Assembly (NCBI RefSeq): GCF_034676545.1
Contig: NZ_JAUCBZ010000015.1
Coordinates: 2,945,001-3,009,000 of the forward strand
Direction: 5' to 3'
Source: Pararhodobacter sp.
GTDB lineage: Bacteria > Pseudomonadota > Alphaproteobacteria > Rhodobacterales > Rhodobacteraceae
DNA: 64,000 bases
Shown here: positions 10,397 to 18,673 of the stretch, piece after piece
How positions within the stretch are numbered: position 1 is the stretch's first letter
Layout of the letters: each line of letters starts with the position of its first letter
Program-made: the position numbers and the translations under genes
The notes under the pieces: generated by a model
The model's database searches: none
The model's input: only the letters and a program-made list of their open reading frames with translations
Told to the model about the DNA's origin: nothing

Positions 10397-10837
10397 ATGA
10401 AGATGAGCGATGCGGATCAATCGAGGTTTCCAAAGGTAAAATACTATGTCAAGAATGACCTTCCGAGTATTCTGGAGGTCCCGGTAATAGTCAAAGCAAT
10501 AAATAAGATCGGTGAAATCAATACAAGCAATTTGAAAGCTGCATTGAATTTCGGAAGCGGCCCTGAAATAAAATTTGTTGACAACTTGGGCGCTTGCGGT
10601 GAATTTTCACCAGGCATCGGTTCAAACGAACTTCGGATATTGACCAGACTTGCCGAGGAATTCGAAGCCGGAAAGGGCAAGGAAACGACCACGGATGGAA
10701 AAGAGGTTTATGTTCTTGGCGTGACACTTCTTCACGAACTTATCCATTGGGGTGATGATCAGGACGGCATAAATAGGCCTGTCGAAGAAGGCGAGGAATT
10801 CGAGAAAGCAATCTATGGCAAAGTGATCCCCTGCTGA
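10397..10837 (+). CDS. Stand-alone zincin metallopeptidase toxin domain (Tox-MPTase3-like)
   Basis: A 146-residue protein with an HELIH zinc-binding motif at residues 113-117 followed by GDDQDG, giving a candidate third ligand (Asp120/121). The layout FPK..YVKN..P at the N-terminus, a central GSGPEI segment and LLHELIHWGDDQDG near the C-terminus matches my memory of metallopeptidase toxin 3, a zincin domain found at the C-terminus of polymorphic toxins. Here the domain is the whole protein, with no signal peptide. A good Shine-Dalgarno (GGAGG, 10386-10390) precedes the ATG. Base composition is visibly more A+T-rich than the giant genes before it, which fits a mobile cargo gene. No obvious immunity gene follows. 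The toxin role is inferred from the family. Confidence 0.7.
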   Translation: MKMSDADQSRFPKVKYYVKNDLPSILEVPVIVKAINKIGEINTSNLKAALNFGSGPEIKFVDNLGACGEFSPGIGSNELRILTRLAEEFEAGKGKETTTDGKEVYVLGVTLLHELIHWGDDQDGINRPVEEGEEFEKAIYGKVIPC

Positions 10838-11078
10838 CCCGCAAAGATGGCTGGAAGAAACGTTGCGTGTGCCGGAACCCTCAGCCGTCGTTAGTGTTGC
10901 GAACATCAGCGTTGATTGGTTGACCTCCCCGGTGTCAACGCTTGGGCGGCCCCGCCCCAGCACGCCCTTCGTCATGCCGCACGCGTGGTTTCTGACCTCG
11001 GCGGTGCGACGACCAAAGCACTAGGGCGGCCAGCATCGCCGGAGCGCTATCACGTCGCAGTTTCCACCAGCGGCCAGA

Positions 11079-11276
11079 AAGATCGTCTTGTGCGAATAGA
11101 AGCGGAGCATCAAGAGAAAGAAGGTTTACCTGTGGACCTGCGACAGCGTCCCCGAGGCACACGCCGGGATCGGTCGCTATCTCGGCTTTCACAACGGCCG
11201 ACGCCTTACGCAGCGGCAGCGTGGCCGAGGCCGAAGACCACCAAGTAAACGTGCGGGACCTGTTCAGACAAACTGA
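11079..11276 (+). pseudogene. IS3-family transposase (OrfB) C-terminal remnant
   Basis: In the frame starting at 11079 the translation contains KRSIKRKKVYLWTCDSV, then PEAHAGIGRYLGFHNGRR, which matches the end of IS3-type integrase domains (usually RLWRSIKYEEVYL...YNTRRPH). An in-frame TAG lies before the KRSIK segment, and the sequence degenerates after the NGRR motif. Nothing upstream in the same frame continues the DDE domain, so this is a decayed scrap. The 240 bases between the toxin gene and this remnant hold nothing else I can support. Confidence 0.65.
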
Positions 11277-11414
11277 TCCACCCCTCTCACAGTTTGCAGT
11301 CGGCAATCAAATGTTGCGTTCCTGGAATATTTGAGCGTGACTCACCTATAGGTGTTGCAATGGCAATGCGAAATTTGGCTGGAAAAAGCATACCAAATTC
11401 TGAAAGCAGTAAGC

Positions 11415-11930
11415 ATGCCGTTTGATTTTTACATCCGGCCAGAGATCCTGTCGGCCATAATCGGTGCGATATCTGGTGGATTTTTTGGCGCAACGGTGCC
11501 AATCCTCTTGACGGTGGTTGAGGACAATCGAAAAAGGCGACGGATCAAACGAGCAATTGCTGCGGAAATCCGCGCGATGATTTCTGCGACATCACGAGCC
11601 GGATTAAGCGATTTCGTCAGTGAGATCGGGACACGCATTTCCGCTGGAGAGGAGCTCCAAGTCCCGACACTATTTTACGACAGTATGAGTTATGATCCCA
11701 TTTTCGCGTCAAACATGGAGAACATCGGTTTGATCGAGGTGGATTTGGCCCAACAGATTACTGGATTTTACCGGACGGTCCGTCTGGCTCGCTTTCGATT
11801 TATTGCATTTCAAGGTCAGAAAATCGGAGATGACAATCGCGAAAACTTTCTGAGGGCACTGGCTATTCTACAGCGCGCCATCCTGGATCTGGATGAGGCA
11901 AAAACACTGGCACATAAACTGGAGAAGTAG
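11415..11930 (+). CDS. Small membrane-anchored protein of unknown function
   Basis: A 171-residue protein from the ATG at 11415; an upstream in-frame start at 11352 is less likely because the extra 21 residues look like leader read-through. Residues ~10-35 form one hydrophobic segment rich in Ile/Gly (AIIGAISGGFFGATVPI), followed by a basic cluster (NRKRRRIKR) that would place the rest in the cytoplasm. The remainder is helical and soluble. It sits among IS fragments, has lower G+C than the catabolic genes, and looks like acquired accessory DNA. I do not recognise the family. Confidence 0.6.
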   Translation: MPFDFYIRPEILSAIIGAISGGFFGATVPILLTVVEDNRKRRRIKRAIAAEIRAMISATSRAGLSDFVSEIGTRISAGEELQVPTLFYDSMSYDPIFASNMENIGLIEVDLAQQITGFYRTVRLARFRFIAFQGQKIGDDNRENFLRALAILQRAILDLDEAKTLAHKLEK

Positions 11931-12120
11931 CTGTTCCATCCCGGATGATCCCAGAGACGCTCGGCGATCTGCCCTTTTTATGGCAAGGTCAGTTTTGAGA
12001 CACGTTCGGGACGGGGTGCATCATGCTGATCCATCGTCACAAACAGGCAACAACGACACCAAAGCTAACCCAGTGCATGTTAGCCGAGCCGCGAACCGGT
12101 TCAGAAAAGCAGGACCACGT

Positions 12121-12159
12121 CACCTTGAACTCTGCCGAACAGCGTTTCCGTTTGGTCAT
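12121..12159 (-). pseudogene. IS3-type OrfA N-terminal scrap
   Basis: Read on the minus strand from an ATG at 12159, the sequence gives MTKRKRCSAEFKV, the typical opening of IS3-family OrfA helix-turn-helix proteins. The similarity stops after 13 codons. It is one of several unrelated IS pieces packed between 11.0 and 12.5 kb; the rest of 11931-12223 shows nothing I can name. Confidence 0.5.
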
Positions 12160-12223
12160 TTCTGTGCGTTCTTCCTCAGGTGCCACAGCTTTGCACCTGG
12201 CCCGAAAGTCCGCGAGCACCTCT

Positions 12224-12288
12224 GGGTCACATGGCTCAAATCTCAGTGGAAATTATCCGTTTATCCGGCTCACTTCCGCCTGGAAATC
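12224..12288. repeat. Solo copy of the IS21 right end
   Basis: These 65 bases match 59440-59504, the right end of the complete IS21 element in this window, at 62 of 65 positions by eye. No istA/istB sequence adjoins it here. It is most simply the relic of an earlier IS21 insertion of the same type that has been lost by deletion. Confidence 0.75.
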
Positions 12289-12297
12289 GACAAACCG

Positions 12298-12456
12298 ACC
12301 GCGATCTGGGTACTTGATGAAACCCATGACGCGATGCGTGACCTCGTTCGCGCCCTGGAAAATACACCCGAGGACCAACTGCGCAAACGTCCCTGCGTTT
12401 CGGCGTTTATGCAGCGCAGCGGGCGGGTCTGTCATCTGAGCAAGCCGTGGACTGAC
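12298..12456 (+). pseudogene. IS110-family transposase internal fragment
   Basis: The translation contains VLDETHDAMRDLVRALEN, then EDQLRKRPCVSAFMQRSGRV, which matches the region between the RuvC-like and C-terminal domains of IS110/IS1111 transposases (usual form DEAHEAMRDLVRAR...RRKRQQVSAFLLRHGR). Neither the N-terminal DEDD catalytic part nor the C-terminal serine domain is present. The fragment begins ten bases after the solo IS21 end, so the IS21 copy may have inserted into an IS110 element. Confidence 0.65.
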
Positions 12457-12534
12457 CCGCGGCAAACAGCGCTTGGCTTCGCCCTCGTCGGCGCGCCGGA
12501 CGCGTTGGGAACGCCCGGCATGCGGCGGCTGGGT

Positions 12535-13488
12535 TCATGGCTCGGGCGGGTCTTGGCGAAAACCTTCGGCCATTTCCTTGACGCAGAATGTTTGAAATTC
12601 AGCGGCGGCAGGAGAAAGCGTTTTGCCCGTCAGCGACATCATGATGACCCGGCGCGGCACGGTGGGTTGGATCAGCGGTTTGCGCAAACAGGTATGGACC
12701 GTATTTGCCTGTTGCGCGTTCCTCGGCAGGATCGTCAAGGCCAGCCCACGATCGGCGAGCGCCAAAGCGGTGGTGCCGAAGCTGACCTCATAATCCGACC
12801 TGAGCATAAATCCCAAACGCCCTGCGGTTCGATCCACCAGTGTGCGGATTGGATTGCCCTTGCACAGAACGGCAAGCGATTGATTCTCCAGATCCTTCCA
12901 GGTAATTTGATCGCGCTCGGCGAGCGGGTGATTGGCCGGAACATAGGCCATCAAGTAATCTTTGCCAATTGGCGTTTGAACGATGCGCGGCTCGGGGTCG
13001 ACTTCGGTCGCCACCGCGAGATCAACCTGCTCAAGCCGCACGAGATCGGCAAGCGATTGTTCGACCGCATCCATGATTTGCACCTTTATCCCCGGAAATC
13101 GCGCCTCATAACGGCTGGCGATGGGGATCAACTGGGTGCTGGCTATAACCGTCGAACAGGCGATCCGCACCCGGCCCCGGACCCGCGCGGAAAGCTCGTT
13201 CGAGGTGCTCAGCATTGTTTCGATATCGTCCTTCACCCGGAGTGCGATCGGCAACAGATCTTGCCCCGCCGTGGTCAGCGTGGCACCGCGCGCGCGCCGA
13301 TCAAGCAGCGTCAGGCCGACCACCTGTTCAAGGTCGCGGATCAACCCGCTCAGGCTGGGCTGGGTGATGTTCAACTGCCGCGCCGCACGGGTGAAACTTT
13401 GCTGATCTGCGATGGCCACGAAGGCGGCAATTTGTTTGGTGGTGATCTTCAATTCGGCCCATCCGTGGACTGCAACAGACCACGACAC
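12535..13488 (-). CDS. LysR-family transcriptional regulator
   Basis: Full-length LysR protein (317 residues from the ATG at 13488). An N-terminal winged helix-turn-helix (TKQIAAFVAIADQQSF...TQPSLSGLIRDLEQ) is followed by an effector-binding domain of about 200 residues. A TTG at 13452 would start directly at the conserved helix (LKITTKQ) and would leave a more usual intergenic gap; I cannot decide between the two. It is divergent from the reductase-SDR-Rieske operon starting at about 13579 and overlaps the shared palindrome, so it very probably controls that operon in response to the substrate or an intermediate. Confidence 0.9.
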   Translation of the reverse strand: MSWSVAVHGWAELKITTKQIAAFVAIADQQSFTRAARQLNITQPSLSGLIRDLEQVVGLTLLDRRARGATLTTAGQDLLPIALRVKDDIETMLSTSNELSARVRGRVRIACSTVIASTQLIPIASRYEARFPGIKVQIMDAVEQSLADLVRLEQVDLAVATEVDPEPRIVQTPIGKDYLMAYVPANHPLAERDQITWKDLENQSLAVLCKGNPIRTLVDRTAGRLGFMLRSDYEVSFGTTALALADRGLALTILPRNAQQANTVHTCLRKPLIQPTVPRRVIMMSLTGKTLSPAAAEFQTFCVKEMAEGFRQDPPEP

Positions 13489-13518
13489 CTATCGGAAAAT
13501 CCTATTGGTGTATAGGTG
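13486..13518. promoter_or_regulatory. Palindromic operator between LysR gene and catabolic operon
   Basis: A perfect 7-bp inverted repeat CACCTAT / ATAGGTG lies at 13486-13492 and 13512-13518, with a further internal CCTATTGGTG element. It sits in the divergent promoter region, as expected of a LysR recognition/activation site. If the regulator starts at 13452 and the reductase at 13579, the site is wholly non-coding. Confidence 0.5.
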
Positions 13519-13578
13519 AATAATAAATCTACCTTTTCCTTGCAAAGCCAGCCCGTCACACAGGAGACCCGCCCGCCG

Positions 13579-14526
13579 ATGCAAGTTGTCGTTCAACAGA
13601 TCACCGCACCCGCCGAGGGGCTACGCAGTTTCAAACTGGTCGCCCACAACGGCGCGTCGCTGGACCGGTTTACCCCGGGCGCGCATATTGATGTGGCAAT
13701 GCCGAACGGTATCACCCGTCAATATTCGCTCATCAACCAGCAAGGCGAGGATCATTATCATATCTGCGTCAATCTCGATGCGGCCAGCCGTGGCGGGTCA
13801 GCGTTTATGCATCAGACGGTTGCGGTTGGTGATACTCTGGAGATCAGCGCGCCGAAAAACCTGTTTCCCCTGGTCGAGGACGCGCCGCAGACCATTCTGA
13901 TCGCGGGCGGTATTGGCATCACGCCGATCTACGCGATGGTGCGCCGTCTGGCCGAATTGAAGCAGCCCTGGCGGCTGTATCACTGCACCCGCAATGTTGC
14001 CCGCACGCCGTTCATCACAGAGCTTCGCGATCTCGCCGCACGGTCGGGTGGAGAGTTGGTGCATGTGCATGACGGTATTCCCGGCATCCGTCCGCTGGAC
14101 GTGGCCGAGGTTGTGGCAAGCTCTGATCCCGGCACGCATTTTTATTGCTGCGGCCCAACCCCCTTGATGAACGCCTTCGCGCAGGCCACCGCCAAATTGC
14201 CGCAAGACCGCGTGCATACCGAGCATTTCTCGAACATCGTCGAGGTTAAAGCCGATGACGCGGCCTTTGATGTGATCCTCAACCGCTCGGGGCGCAAGAT
14301 CACCGTGCCCAAAGGGATCTCGATTCTGCAGGCGCTTGAGGCCGAGGGGCTGGCGGTGCTGTGTTCCTGTCGCGAGGGGATCTGTGGCACCTGCGAAACC
14401 ACCATTCTGGCGGGCGAACCCGACCACCGCGACAAAGTGCTGACCCCCGACGAGCGGGCCACCAATGAAACCATGATGATCTGCGTTTCCCGCGCCAAAA
14501 GCGCCGAACTGACCCTGGATATCTGA
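13579..14526 (+). CDS. Phthalate-dioxygenase-reductase-type flavin/[2Fe-2S] reductase
   Basis: Class IA oxygenase reductase: an FMN-binding barrel with the RQYSL motif at about residues 54-58 of this start, an NAD-binding domain opening with ILIAGGIGITP and closing with the CGP motif (YCCGPTPLM), and a C-terminal plant-type ferredoxin domain with CSCREGICGTC plus a later Cys. It passes electrons from NADH to the Rieske oxygenase two genes downstream. The start at ATG 13579 is chosen for its AGGAG at 13562-13566; a GTG at 13516 lies in frame but falls inside the palindrome and lacks a binding site. First gene of the operon. Confidence 0.88.
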   Translation: MQVVVQQITAPAEGLRSFKLVAHNGASLDRFTPGAHIDVAMPNGITRQYSLINQQGEDHYHICVNLDAASRGGSAFMHQTVAVGDTLEISAPKNLFPLVEDAPQTILIAGGIGITPIYAMVRRLAELKQPWRLYHCTRNVARTPFITELRDLAARSGGELVHVHDGIPGIRPLDVAEVVASSDPGTHFYCCGPTPLMNAFAQATAKLPQDRVHTEHFSNIVEVKADDAAFDVILNRSGRKITVPKGISILQALEAEGLAVLCSCREGICGTCETTILAGEPDHRDKVLTPDERATNETMMICVSRAKSAELTLDI

Positions 14527-14547
14527 AACAAAAGGAGCGGCCCGACT

Positions 14548-15297
14548 ATGGGATTGCTGAAAGACAAGACAATCATTGTGACCGGCGCAGGCGGCAACAT
14601 CGGACAGGCCTATTGCGAGGGGTTTCTGACCGAGGGCGCGAATGTGTTGGCCGCCGATCTGAGCGATATTTCCGACACGGTACAAAGCTGGGGCGCCGGT
14701 GACCGGGTCAAAGCCTTCCGCGCCAATGTGCTGGAGCAAGACGATTGCGACGCGATGGCCAAAGCCGCCTTTGACACCTTCGGCCGCATCGACGGTATCG
14801 TCAACAATGCCGGCTTTTTCAAATCTGCGAGTTTCGGCAGCTTTATGGATATTGCGCCCGACGAATGGGACCTGTGCTATCAGGTCAACGTGCGCGGCAC
14901 CTGGCAATGCTGCCGCGCGGTCTACCCGTATATGAAGACGCAGGGCGCGGGCCGGATCATCAATATCTCGTCGAACACCCCCTACAAGGGCATTCCGAAT
15001 TTCCTGCATTATGTCTCGTCGAAAATGGCGATTGTCGGCCTGTCGCGGGCCTTGGCACGGGAAATTGGCGGCGATGGAATCATTGTCAATTCGCTCTGCC
15101 CCGATCTGATCCCCGACGATGATATCATCGAGCGCCAAGGCACCGCCGCGAACGAGCGCACGGTCAGCGAGCGCTGCATCAAGCGCACGCAATTGCCCGA
15201 GGATATGGTCGGTGCAGCGGTCTTTTTGCTGAGCGATATGTCGGGATTCATCACCGGACAAAGCCTGCTGGTCAACGGCGGCGCGCATTTCAATTAG
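14548..15297 (+). CDS. Short-chain dehydrogenase/reductase (SDR)
   Basis: A 249-residue classical SDR: the nucleotide-binding glycine motif TGAGGNIG near residue 12, the NNAG element (VNNAGFF), a catalytic Ser in the ISSN strand and the catalytic pair in YVSSK. An acidic residue after strand 2 (AADLSD) suggests NAD(H). Lying between a reductase and a Rieske oxygenase, it probably oxidises a hydroxylated or diol intermediate of the same pathway. Preceded by AAGGAG about 10 bases before the ATG. Confidence 0.88.
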   Translation: MGLLKDKTIIVTGAGGNIGQAYCEGFLTEGANVLAADLSDISDTVQSWGAGDRVKAFRANVLEQDDCDAMAKAAFDTFGRIDGIVNNAGFFKSASFGSFMDIAPDEWDLCYQVNVRGTWQCCRAVYPYMKTQGAGRIINISSNTPYKGIPNFLHYVSSKMAIVGLSRALAREIGGDGIIVNSLCPDLIPDDDIIERQGTAANERTVSERCIKRTQLPEDMVGAAVFLLSDMSGFITGQSLLVNGGAHFN

Positions 15298-15342
15298 AGC
15301 CAGCCACCCGGTGGCCCCTCCCCTTCAAAACTGGAGCAAATC

Positions 15343-16392
15343 ATGCTTGATACTTCCCTCAAATCTCCCGCACCCGAGGACAACCCAACCTATCGCGCGC
15401 TGCGCAATTTCTGGCATCCGGTGTGTTATGCCAATGAGCTTGGCACCACCAAACCCTTGGGCGTGACACTGCTGGGAGAAAAGGTCGTGGTGGCGCGGCT
15501 GGGCGAAAAAGTGGTCGCCATGTATGACCGCTGCCCGCACAAGGGCGCAGCGCTGTCGTTGGGTCAGGTGTTGGATTGCAAGCTCGAATGCCCCTATCAC
15601 GGCTGGCAGTTCGATGACGAAGGCAAATGCGTGCGCATCCCGGCCCGCGAAGAGGTCACCGCGACGCTCAACCGTCACGCGACGACCTATCACGCCGCCG
15701 AAGCCTCGGGCATGATTTGGGTCTGTCTGGCCGAGACGCCGAAATACGACATTCCGAAATTCCCCGAGCTGAATGACCCCAGCTACCGCGTGCTGCAAGG
15801 CGAGGTCTATGTGTGGAAAACCTCGACCCCGCGGCGATTGGAGAATTTCGTCGATTTCGCGCATTTCGCCTTTGTTCATGACGGCACCATCGGCAGCCGC
15901 GAGAACCCGCGCGTCGATGCGGTCAAGGTCTGGCGCGAGGACAACGTGCTGCGTTTCGACCGCAGCGGCGTCAAGGAACCGGGCGACCCCAAGAAGAAAA
16001 AGATGATGGGGATCGACGACCAATGGATCGAGCCGACCAACGTCTACCATGTGACCATGCCGCATACCGTTCACCTCAAGCGCTTGTTCCCCAAAGACAA
16101 TCGCTATGTGCTGTTCATGGCCTCCTCGCCAGTGGATGCCACCACGACGCGCAATTTCTGGTTCCAGGCGCGCGATTTCGGCACCGAGCCCGAGCATGAC
16201 GCGTTTTTCATGGATTTCGAGGCCAAGGTTCTGGATGAGGACAAGGACATCATCGAAAGCCAGACCCCGATCCAGATGGATCTGACGGGCGAGCTTGCGC
16301 GGTTGGAGATGCCGGTGCGTCATGCCGATATCGTCACCGTTGAATATCGTCGCTGGCTCAACGAATTGACGGCGGAATTCACCGATGTCTGA
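15343..16392 (+). CDS. Rieske non-haem iron oxygenase, phthalate/vanillate type
   Basis: A 349-residue single-component oxygenase. The Rieske centre ligands are Cys64-His66 (CPHKGAA) and Cys83-His86 (CPYHGW). The mononuclear iron site is seen in NFVDFAHFAFVHDG, with His174 and His179 and the bridging Asp171. The sequence belongs to the alpha-only (alpha-3) group that carries out O- or N-demethylation and ring hydroxylation. Its partner reductase is the first gene of the operon. The substrate is not identifiable from sequence; the permease further down suggests a nucleobase-like N-heterocycle. Confidence 0.9.
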   Translation: MLDTSLKSPAPEDNPTYRALRNFWHPVCYANELGTTKPLGVTLLGEKVVVARLGEKVVAMYDRCPHKGAALSLGQVLDCKLECPYHGWQFDDEGKCVRIPAREEVTATLNRHATTYHAAEASGMIWVCLAETPKYDIPKFPELNDPSYRVLQGEVYVWKTSTPRRLENFVDFAHFAFVHDGTIGSRENPRVDAVKVWREDNVLRFDRSGVKEPGDPKKKKMMGIDDQWIEPTNVYHVTMPHTVHLKRLFPKDNRYVLFMASSPVDATTTRNFWFQARDFGTEPEHDAFFMDFEAKVLDEDKDIIESQTPIQMDLTGELARLEMPVRHADIVTVEYRRWLNELTAEFTDV

Positions 16393-17206
16393 AGCGGCTT
16401 CCAGCTTCATCACCGGTGCGGCGGGGCGGATACACATCCGCGATTTCGGCGGTGACGGCCCGATGATCTTGGCGATGCATGGCGTGACAGGGGGTGCCTT
16501 CCTTTGGGAAGGTGTCGCCGCCGCGCTGGCGGGGCGCGCGCGGCTTGTGGCAATGGATTTTCGGGGCCACGGGCAAAGCGACTGGAGCGACGCGCGGCAG
16601 TATTCCACGAACGACTACGCTGTGGATCTGACTGCGGTTCTGGCCGCACTTGCCCCCAACACGCCGCCCATCCTGATGGGCGCGTCTTGGGGCGCCTTGG
16701 CGGCGATCCAGGTTGCCGCAGACCAACCCGACGCGGCCTCGGGGCTGATTGTCGTCGATGTTGAACCCTCGTTCGAGGCGTCTGCGACGGATGTTTTCCC
16801 CCGCCCCTATAAATTCGCGGACTTTGACGCGTTGCTGGCATGGGAGCGCAAGGCCAACCCCGCCGCACCCGATGCGGCGCTGGCGGCTTTTGCCCAAGGC
16901 TCGGTGACCACCACCGCCGAGGGCGCGCTGCTGCGCCGCCATGATCCGTTCTTCTTGACCCGCTGGCCATTTCGTGACGATGACCTGTGGGCCGAGCTTG
17001 CCGCCGTGCAATGCCCGACCTTGGTATTGAACGGTGACCGCACGTTTGTGCGCCGCGATGTTTGCGAGAAAATGGCCAAAACCGCGCCCAAGGGCCGCTT
17101 TGCCGGGATCGAGAATTCCGGCCATCTCATTCCCCTTGAACAACCAGACACGCTGGCCGCGCTTATCGGGGAGTTCATCAACCGCGACCTAAAATCAGTG
17201 ACGTAG
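16385..17206 (+). CDS. Alpha/beta hydrolase
   Basis: A 273-residue alpha/beta-fold hydrolase. The nucleophile elbow is GASWG with Ser101, the oxyanion strand is MHGVTGG, and the catalytic His lies in SGHLIPLEQP near the C-terminus. The DFRGHGQSDW segment is typical of the esterase / C-C hydrolase group. Its ATG overlaps the end of the Rieske gene by eight bases, so translation is coupled. It likely hydrolyses an ester, lactone, amide or ring-cleavage product in the same pathway. Confidence 0.85.
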   Translation: MSEAASSFITGAAGRIHIRDFGGDGPMILAMHGVTGGAFLWEGVAAALAGRARLVAMDFRGHGQSDWSDARQYSTNDYAVDLTAVLAALAPNTPPILMGASWGALAAIQVAADQPDAASGLIVVDVEPSFEASATDVFPRPYKFADFDALLAWERKANPAAPDAALAAFAQGSVTTTAEGALLRRHDPFFLTRWPFRDDDLWAELAAVQCPTLVLNGDRTFVRRDVCEKMAKTAPKGRFAGIENSGHLIPLEQPDTLAALIGEFINRDLKSVT

Positions 17207-17241
17207 ACAACACTTGCATCGAAAAACAGGGAGATACTTCG

Positions 17242-18648
17242 ATGACTACCGAACAAACCGTCCATCCGGCGGACCAGGTTCCACCCGGTCCGCAACTCTT
17301 CGCACTCGGATTGCAGCATGTGCTTGTGATGTATGCGGGCGCCATTGCCGTGCCGCTCATTATCGGTGGCGCAATCGGGCTGCCCAAAGAAGAAATCGCG
17401 TTTCTGATTAGTGCTGACCTGTTCGTCACCGGCATTGTTTCGATCATCCAATCAATGGGATTTTGGCGTTTCGGCGCGCGTATTCCCGTCATGATGGGGG
17501 TGACCTTCGCCTCCGTGCCGCCGATGATCCTGTTTGCAAATGATCCCAACCTTGGACTTCCGGGCATTTATGGCGCGGTGATCGGGGCGGGCATCGTCGT
17601 GTTGCTCATTGCACCGTTCATCAGTCGCATGATCCGGTTCTTTCCGCCGGTGGTTACCGGCACGGTGATTTCGGTGACCGGACTAGCCCTCATGCCGATT
17701 GGCATCAACTGGGCGGCCGGCGGTCAGCCGATGGTCACGCGAGTCGTGGACGGTGTGCGCAGTCGCGTGCCCAACCCTGAATATGGCTCGCTTGAGTTTC
17801 TGGGCCTGTCGATTCTGGTCTTGCTGATCATTCTGGCGGTAACCCGGTTCGGGCGTGGTTTTGTTTCAAATATCGCCGTTCTGATCGGCCTTGCCGGCGG
17901 CTTTGCGATCACGCTGTTCTTGGGCCGGGTCGAGTTCGAGGGCGTGGCCGAAGCCAGCTGGTTCGCGGTTATCACGCCGTTCCACTTTGGTTTTCCGATT
18001 TTCAACATCGGCGCAATTTTCTCGATGAGCATCGTTATGGTCATCGTGATGGTCGAGACGGCAGGCATGTTGCTGGCGGTTGGTGAAATGGTCGATCGCC
18101 CGATGGATGAAAAGCGCATGGCAGACGGGCTGCGCGTGGATGGCCTGGGCTCGATCATCGGCGGTATCTTCAACACCTTCCCCTATGTGTCCTATTCGCA
18201 AAACGTCGGCTTGGTCGGTGTAACCGGGGTGAAAAGCCGCTGGGTTTGCGTGATGGCCGGCGCCATCATGATCATGCTGGGTCTGGTGCCCAAACTGGCG
18301 GTGATTGCGGCGTCGATCCCGATCTACGTTCTGGGCGGCGCGGGCATTGTTATGTTCGGCATGGTGTGCGCAACGGGGATCCGGATCTTGTCCAAGGTGG
18401 ACTATGCCGAGCGTGGAAACCTGTTCATCGTCGGGGTGAGCGTCGTGTTGGGCATGATCCCGGTGCTGTCGCCAACCTTCTACTCGCATGCCCCGGCCTT
18501 TTTGGCGCCGATCACCCACAGTGGCATCGTGATGTCGGCAATCTCGGCGTTCATGCTGAACCTGTATTTCTCGCATCTGGGTGGCCGCAAGCCTGGCTTG
18601 CCCAAGACACTGAACCCGCTCGCAGAAACGGTTGCAGCTGGCGAATAA
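17242..18648 (+). CDS. NCS2-family nucleobase:cation symporter (xanthine/uracil permease type)
   Basis: A 468-residue integral membrane protein with about 12-14 hydrophobic segments. The opening QHVLVMYAGAIAVPLIIGGA and the central NTFPYVSYSQNVGLVGVTGV are hallmarks of the UraA/XanQ family, in which residues around these segments form the substrate site. It should import a purine, pyrimidine or related heterocycle with a cation. Being inside the Rieske operon is the best clue to the operon's substrate class. GGGAG precedes the ATG. Confidence 0.9.
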   Translation: MTTEQTVHPADQVPPGPQLFALGLQHVLVMYAGAIAVPLIIGGAIGLPKEEIAFLISADLFVTGIVSIIQSMGFWRFGARIPVMMGVTFASVPPMILFANDPNLGLPGIYGAVIGAGIVVLLIAPFISRMIRFFPPVVTGTVISVTGLALMPIGINWAAGGQPMVTRVVDGVRSRVPNPEYGSLEFLGLSILVLLIILAVTRFGRGFVSNIAVLIGLAGGFAITLFLGRVEFEGVAEASWFAVITPFHFGFPIFNIGAIFSMSIVMVIVMVETAGMLLAVGEMVDRPMDEKRMADGLRVDGLGSIIGGIFNTFPYVSYSQNVGLVGVTGVKSRWVCVMAGAIMIMLGLVPKLAVIAASIPIYVLGGAGIVMFGMVCATGIRILSKVDYAERGNLFIVGVSVVLGMIPVLSPTFYSHAPAFLAPITHSGIVMSAISAFMLNLYFSHLGGRKPGLPKTLNPLAETVAAGE

Positions 18649-18673
18649 GCCGGCACTAAAAAAGGAAGCAGCA

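Noticed and set aside
11893..13515. 540-codon plus-strand frame
   Set aside because: Only the 12298-12456 part resembles a protein (IS110 transposase). The rest is antisense to the LysR gene or IS debris.
13798..15288. 496-codon open frame on the minus strand
   Set aside because: It lies antisense to the reductase and SDR genes, which have clear motifs. Long antisense frames are expected at this G+C, and its translation has no family resemblance.
15325..16608. 427-codon minus-strand frame
   Set aside because: Antisense to the Rieske oxygenase with all its ligands; His-rich shadow composition. Not a gene.
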